From Anaerolinea sp. (GTDB lineage Bacteria > Chloroflexota > Anaerolineae > Anaerolineales > Anaerolineaceae), in assembly GCA_013824385.1 (NCBI GenBank), contig PNNU01000228.1:1-5972 (forward strand): a DNA stretch of 5,972 nucleotides, read 5' to 3'. This document shows, piece by piece, positions 5,728 through 5,972 of the stretch (position 1 is its first letter; each line of letters opens with the position of its first letter). The translations under genes were made by a program, and so were the position numbers. The notes beneath the pieces were generated by a model that saw nothing but the letters and a program-made list of their open reading frames with translations, was not told the origin of the DNA and did not search any database.

Positions 5728-5756
5728 AGTATAGCAAATATCCGTCGGGATTTCTA
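5728..5756 (-). promoter_or_regulatory. Extended -10 promoter of the surface-protein gene
   Basis: The minus strand has TGCTATACT (5736-5728), an extended -10, with TAGAAA (5756-5751, 4 of 6 to TTGACA) exactly 17 bases upstream. Transcription would start near 5720, giving a leader of about 170 bases. ATTTGCTATACT is identical over 12 bases to the lipoprotein promoter. This is the best promoter candidate in the 425-bp gene-free stretch 5548-5972. Confidence 0.5.
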
Positions 5757-5776
5757 CGGAAAATCCGTTCGATTTT
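5740..5776. repeat. Short tandem-like repeat over the surface-protein promoter
   Basis: ATCCGTCGGGATTT (5740-5753) is followed by the related ATCCGTTCGATTTT (5763-5776). ACGGA (5756-5760) is complementary to the TCCGT in each, so either of two small hairpins can form. The -35 and spacer of the proposed promoter lie inside. Confidence 0.4.
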
Positions 5777-5797
5777 TTAAAGTAATGCTATGGTTAG

Positions 5798-5843
5798 TAA
5801 TACTCTTTTTATTCCATAAAATGAATCCTGATAAAGAGTATTA
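5798..5843. repeat. 11-bp perfect inverted repeat, 24-bp spacer
   Basis: TAATACTCTTT (5798-5808) is the exact reverse complement of AAAGAGTATTA (5833-5843). No T-tract follows on either strand, so it is not an obvious terminator. It lies 42 bases upstream of the proposed -35 of the surface-protein gene, a position suited to a regulator or a chromosomal structural element. Confidence 0.5.
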
Positions 5844-5851
5844 GATGTTCC

Positions 5852-5881
5852 AAAGAAAAAGGCAGGTCACATGAACCTGCC
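5852..5881 (-). terminator. Rho-independent terminator of a gene beyond the right edge
   Basis: GGCAGGT (5861-5867) pairs perfectly with ACCTGCC (5875-5881) around a 7-base loop; on the minus strand the stem is followed by TTTTTCTTT (5860-5852). No gene body is visible to the right inside the window, and all three minus-strand frames close between 5950 and 5972, so the gene it serves probably ends at or just past the edge. Confidence 0.65.
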
Positions 5882-5898
5882 CTTATAAAAGGTTTTTG

Positions 5899-5943
5899 GT
5901 GTATTTAGAAAATTTCGTTTGTTTCGTGGTTAAGCTTCTTTTT
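5899..5943. repeat. Dispersed repeat, copy B (flanks the surface-protein gene)
   Basis: Reads GTGTATTTAGAAA, then GTTTCGTGGTTAAG, then a T-rich end. It is in the same orientation as copy A at 2131-2170. The first 13 bases are identical and the later block differs by a substitution and an insertion. Confidence 0.55.
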
Positions 5944-5972
5944 CAAAACCTACAATAATCTATTTGATCTCA

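Noticed and set aside
5748..5778. Hairpin GGATTT/AAATCC followed by six T residues on the plus strand, as a plus-strand terminator
   Set aside because: There is no plus-strand gene to terminate, the stem is only 6 bp and the T-run starts 6 bases after it; it is better explained by the local repeat.
5883..5972. 3' end of a minus-strand gene at the right edge
   Set aside because: A terminator at 5852-5881 implies one, but all three frames hit stops between 5950 and 5972 and the visible codons are too few to choose a frame.

Overview
The window carries three genes, all on the minus strand, separated by unusually long, AT-rich, repeat-laden intergenic stretches. Several things suggest a Chloroflexota (Anaerolineae-like) genome: a lipoprotein with a Pro/Thr/Ser-rich linker, a very large exported Ig-repeat protein ending in a sortase of the type preceded by an (L/I)PxTGF motif, and many short palindromic intergenic repeats. 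This assignment is an inference from style; no marker gene is present.

Layout, left to right. Positions 1-323 hold the 5' part of a lipoprotein gene that runs off the left edge. Between 324 and 501 lie its extended -10 promoter and the Rho-independent terminator of the next gene. Positions 502-1440 encode a 312-residue cytoplasmic coiled-coil protein of unknown function. Positions 1441-2178 hold no gene; they contain the coiled-coil gene's probable promoter, a pair of ~65-bp direct repeats, several REP-like hairpins and a 13-bp inverted repeat. Positions 2179-5547 encode a 1122-residue exported protein: signal peptide, a jelly-roll-like domain of the kind found at the N-terminus of ExeM-type extracellular nucleases, five Big_5/SbsA-type Ig repeats with an exact 109-residue period, a sixth Ig-like domain, a low-complexity linker, an IPVTG motif, and a complete C-terminal sortase domain (His1034, Cys1098, Arg1111). 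Positions 5548-5972 hold its leader and probable promoter, several inverted repeats, and a minus-strand terminator for a gene beyond the right edge.

Each gene seems to be its own transcription unit: spacing is large, good terminators stand at 439-476 and 5852-5881, and each of the three genes is preceded by a CTATACT -10-like element. The two outer genes encode envelope or surface proteins, the middle one a cytoplasmic protein; nothing in the sequence ties them into one pathway. The most notable object is the sortase fused to the end of a giant Ig-repeat surface protein, with a sortase-signal-like motif just in front of the catalytic domain and a clear jump in GC content over the enzyme module.
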